Program-made: the position numbers and the translations under genes
Assembly: GCA_905221325.1 (NCBI GenBank)
Contig: CAJNCS010000004.1
Location: 62,001-126,000 of the forward strand
Direction of reading: 5' to 3'
DNA length: 64,000 bases
Source of the DNA: a bacterium
GTDB taxonomy: Bacteria > Bacillota > Bacilli > Lactobacillales > Streptococcaceae
Shown: positions 63,582 through 64,000 of the stretch, in pieces
Layout of the letters: each line of letters begins with the position of its first letter
Position numbering within the stretch: the stretch's first letter is position 1
Notes under the pieces: generated by a model
Database searches by the model: none
Told to the model about the DNA's origin: nothing
The model's input: only the letters and a program-made list of their open reading frames with translations

Positions 63582-63622
63582 AAATATCCCTTGGCAAAAG
63601 CCAAGGGATATTTGTGTTTTTT
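63582..63622. terminator. Bidirectional terminator between the esterase gene and plsC
   Basis: AAATATCCCTTGG (63582-63594) and CCAAGGGATATTT (63601-63613) form a perfect 13-bp stem with a 6-base loop and T-rich flanks on both strands. Confidence 0.9.
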
Positions 63623-64000
63623 TAACCAAGAGACTCTCTTTTCTTATCTGGATTCCAGATAAAGCTTGCAATGAAGGTAAAGATAATCGTTAGGATACCA
63701 ACAACCACAGCAAGTATGAGGGCTGGGATGCGGACAAACCACCAGAGTGGGTTTGGTTTTTTATCATTGTGCCATTGTTTGGTTTCTTCGTCTAAACGTT
63801 GAAATTCAGCTTGGATACGGTCTGCAACCATTTCAATCCCTTCATCATTCATTTTCTTGATGTCTGAGATATCGATAGGATTTCCAAAGTTCATATCCAC
63901 ACGTTCACGGCTAACCAAGCCCTTCAAGGTCATGGGACCGGTGTAGGTAACAGGCATGATACGAACCTTAGCCATTTTGGCAATCAAGGCAACTCCACCC
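63622..64000 (-). CDS. plsC: 1-acyl-sn-glycerol-3-phosphate acyltransferase, C-terminal part (truncated by window)
   Basis: The minus-strand frame is open to the right edge and encodes the last 125 or so residues. GGVALIAKMAKVRIMPVTYTGP and NFGNPIDISD are the third and fourth conserved regions of PlsC-type acyltransferases that make phosphatidic acid. A hydrophobic C-terminal segment (WWFVRIPALILAVVVGILTI, in part) followed by KKRESLG suits a membrane anchor, as in the streptococcal enzyme. The N-terminal HX4D motif lies outside the window. Confidence 0.85.
   Translation of the reverse strand, partial: GGVALIAKMAKVRIMPVTYTGPMTLKGLVSRERVDMNFGNPIDISDIKKMNDEGIEMVADRIQAEFQRLDEETKQWHNDKKPNPLWWFVRIPALILAVVVGILTIIFTFIASFIWNPDKKRESLG

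Overview
The window is core chromosome of a mitis-group Streptococcus (close to S. mitis, S. oralis or S. pneumoniae). The evidence is the low-GC Firmicute base composition, the gene order trxA / nrdR-dnaB-dnaI / der / secA / tandem DAHP synthase-acpS-alr-recG / nan cluster / pbp2B-recR-ddl-murF / ftsA-ftsZ-ylmEFGH-divIVA-ileS / gpmA / rpsO / plsC, a YSIRK-LPxTG sialidase, a 680-residue PBP2B and a BOX repeat. I saw no rRNA, tRNA, CRISPR, prophage or insertion sequence.

Layout. 1-6.5 kb: a partial gene, small hypotheticals, prmA-rsmE-pepF, a DUF2785 protein and an aquaporin. 6.5-8.9 kb: trxA with a small partner (minus strand), a cysteine-rich MarR regulator flanked by two copies of one inverted repeat, and an lrgAB-like pair. 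8.9-10.8 kb: a GntR-controlled ABC transporter on the minus strand. 10.8-24.5 kb: replication, GTPase, secretion and aromatic/cell-wall precursor genes (nrdR, dnaB, dnaI, der, secA, two DAHP synthases, acpS, alr, recG). 24.5-38.8 kb: a sialic-acid utilisation region with an acetyl esterase, surface sialidase NanA, NanE, SatABC importer, YhcH, a DUF624 protein, sialate lyase, ROK kinase and the RpiR-type regulator NanR. 38.9-54.3 kb: division and wall cluster ending in a T-box-controlled ileS. 54.3-64 kb: a small membrane-protein gene broken by an in-frame stop, gpmA, a MacB-like ABC pair, rpsO, a ferric-siderophore type ABC importer with a downstream Fes-like esterase, and the 3' part of plsC.

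How the parts work together. NanA would release sialic acid outside the cell, the esterase next door may remove O-acetyl groups, SatABC imports the sugar, and lyase, kinase and NanE convert it to GlcNAc-6-P. Three nan promoters carry the same palindrome CTGAAAnTACTTTC exactly 94 bp upstream of the -10 box, with a second conserved block 42 bp into the module. A degenerate copy lies in nearly the same place before the esterase gene.

Other points to follow up: the MarR/trxA/lrgAB operator pair; a long structured RNA-like element after rpsO; a self-contained 23-codon gene after recG; the siderophore importer-esterase cassette; and PBP2B residues in positions linked to reduced beta-lactam affinity.
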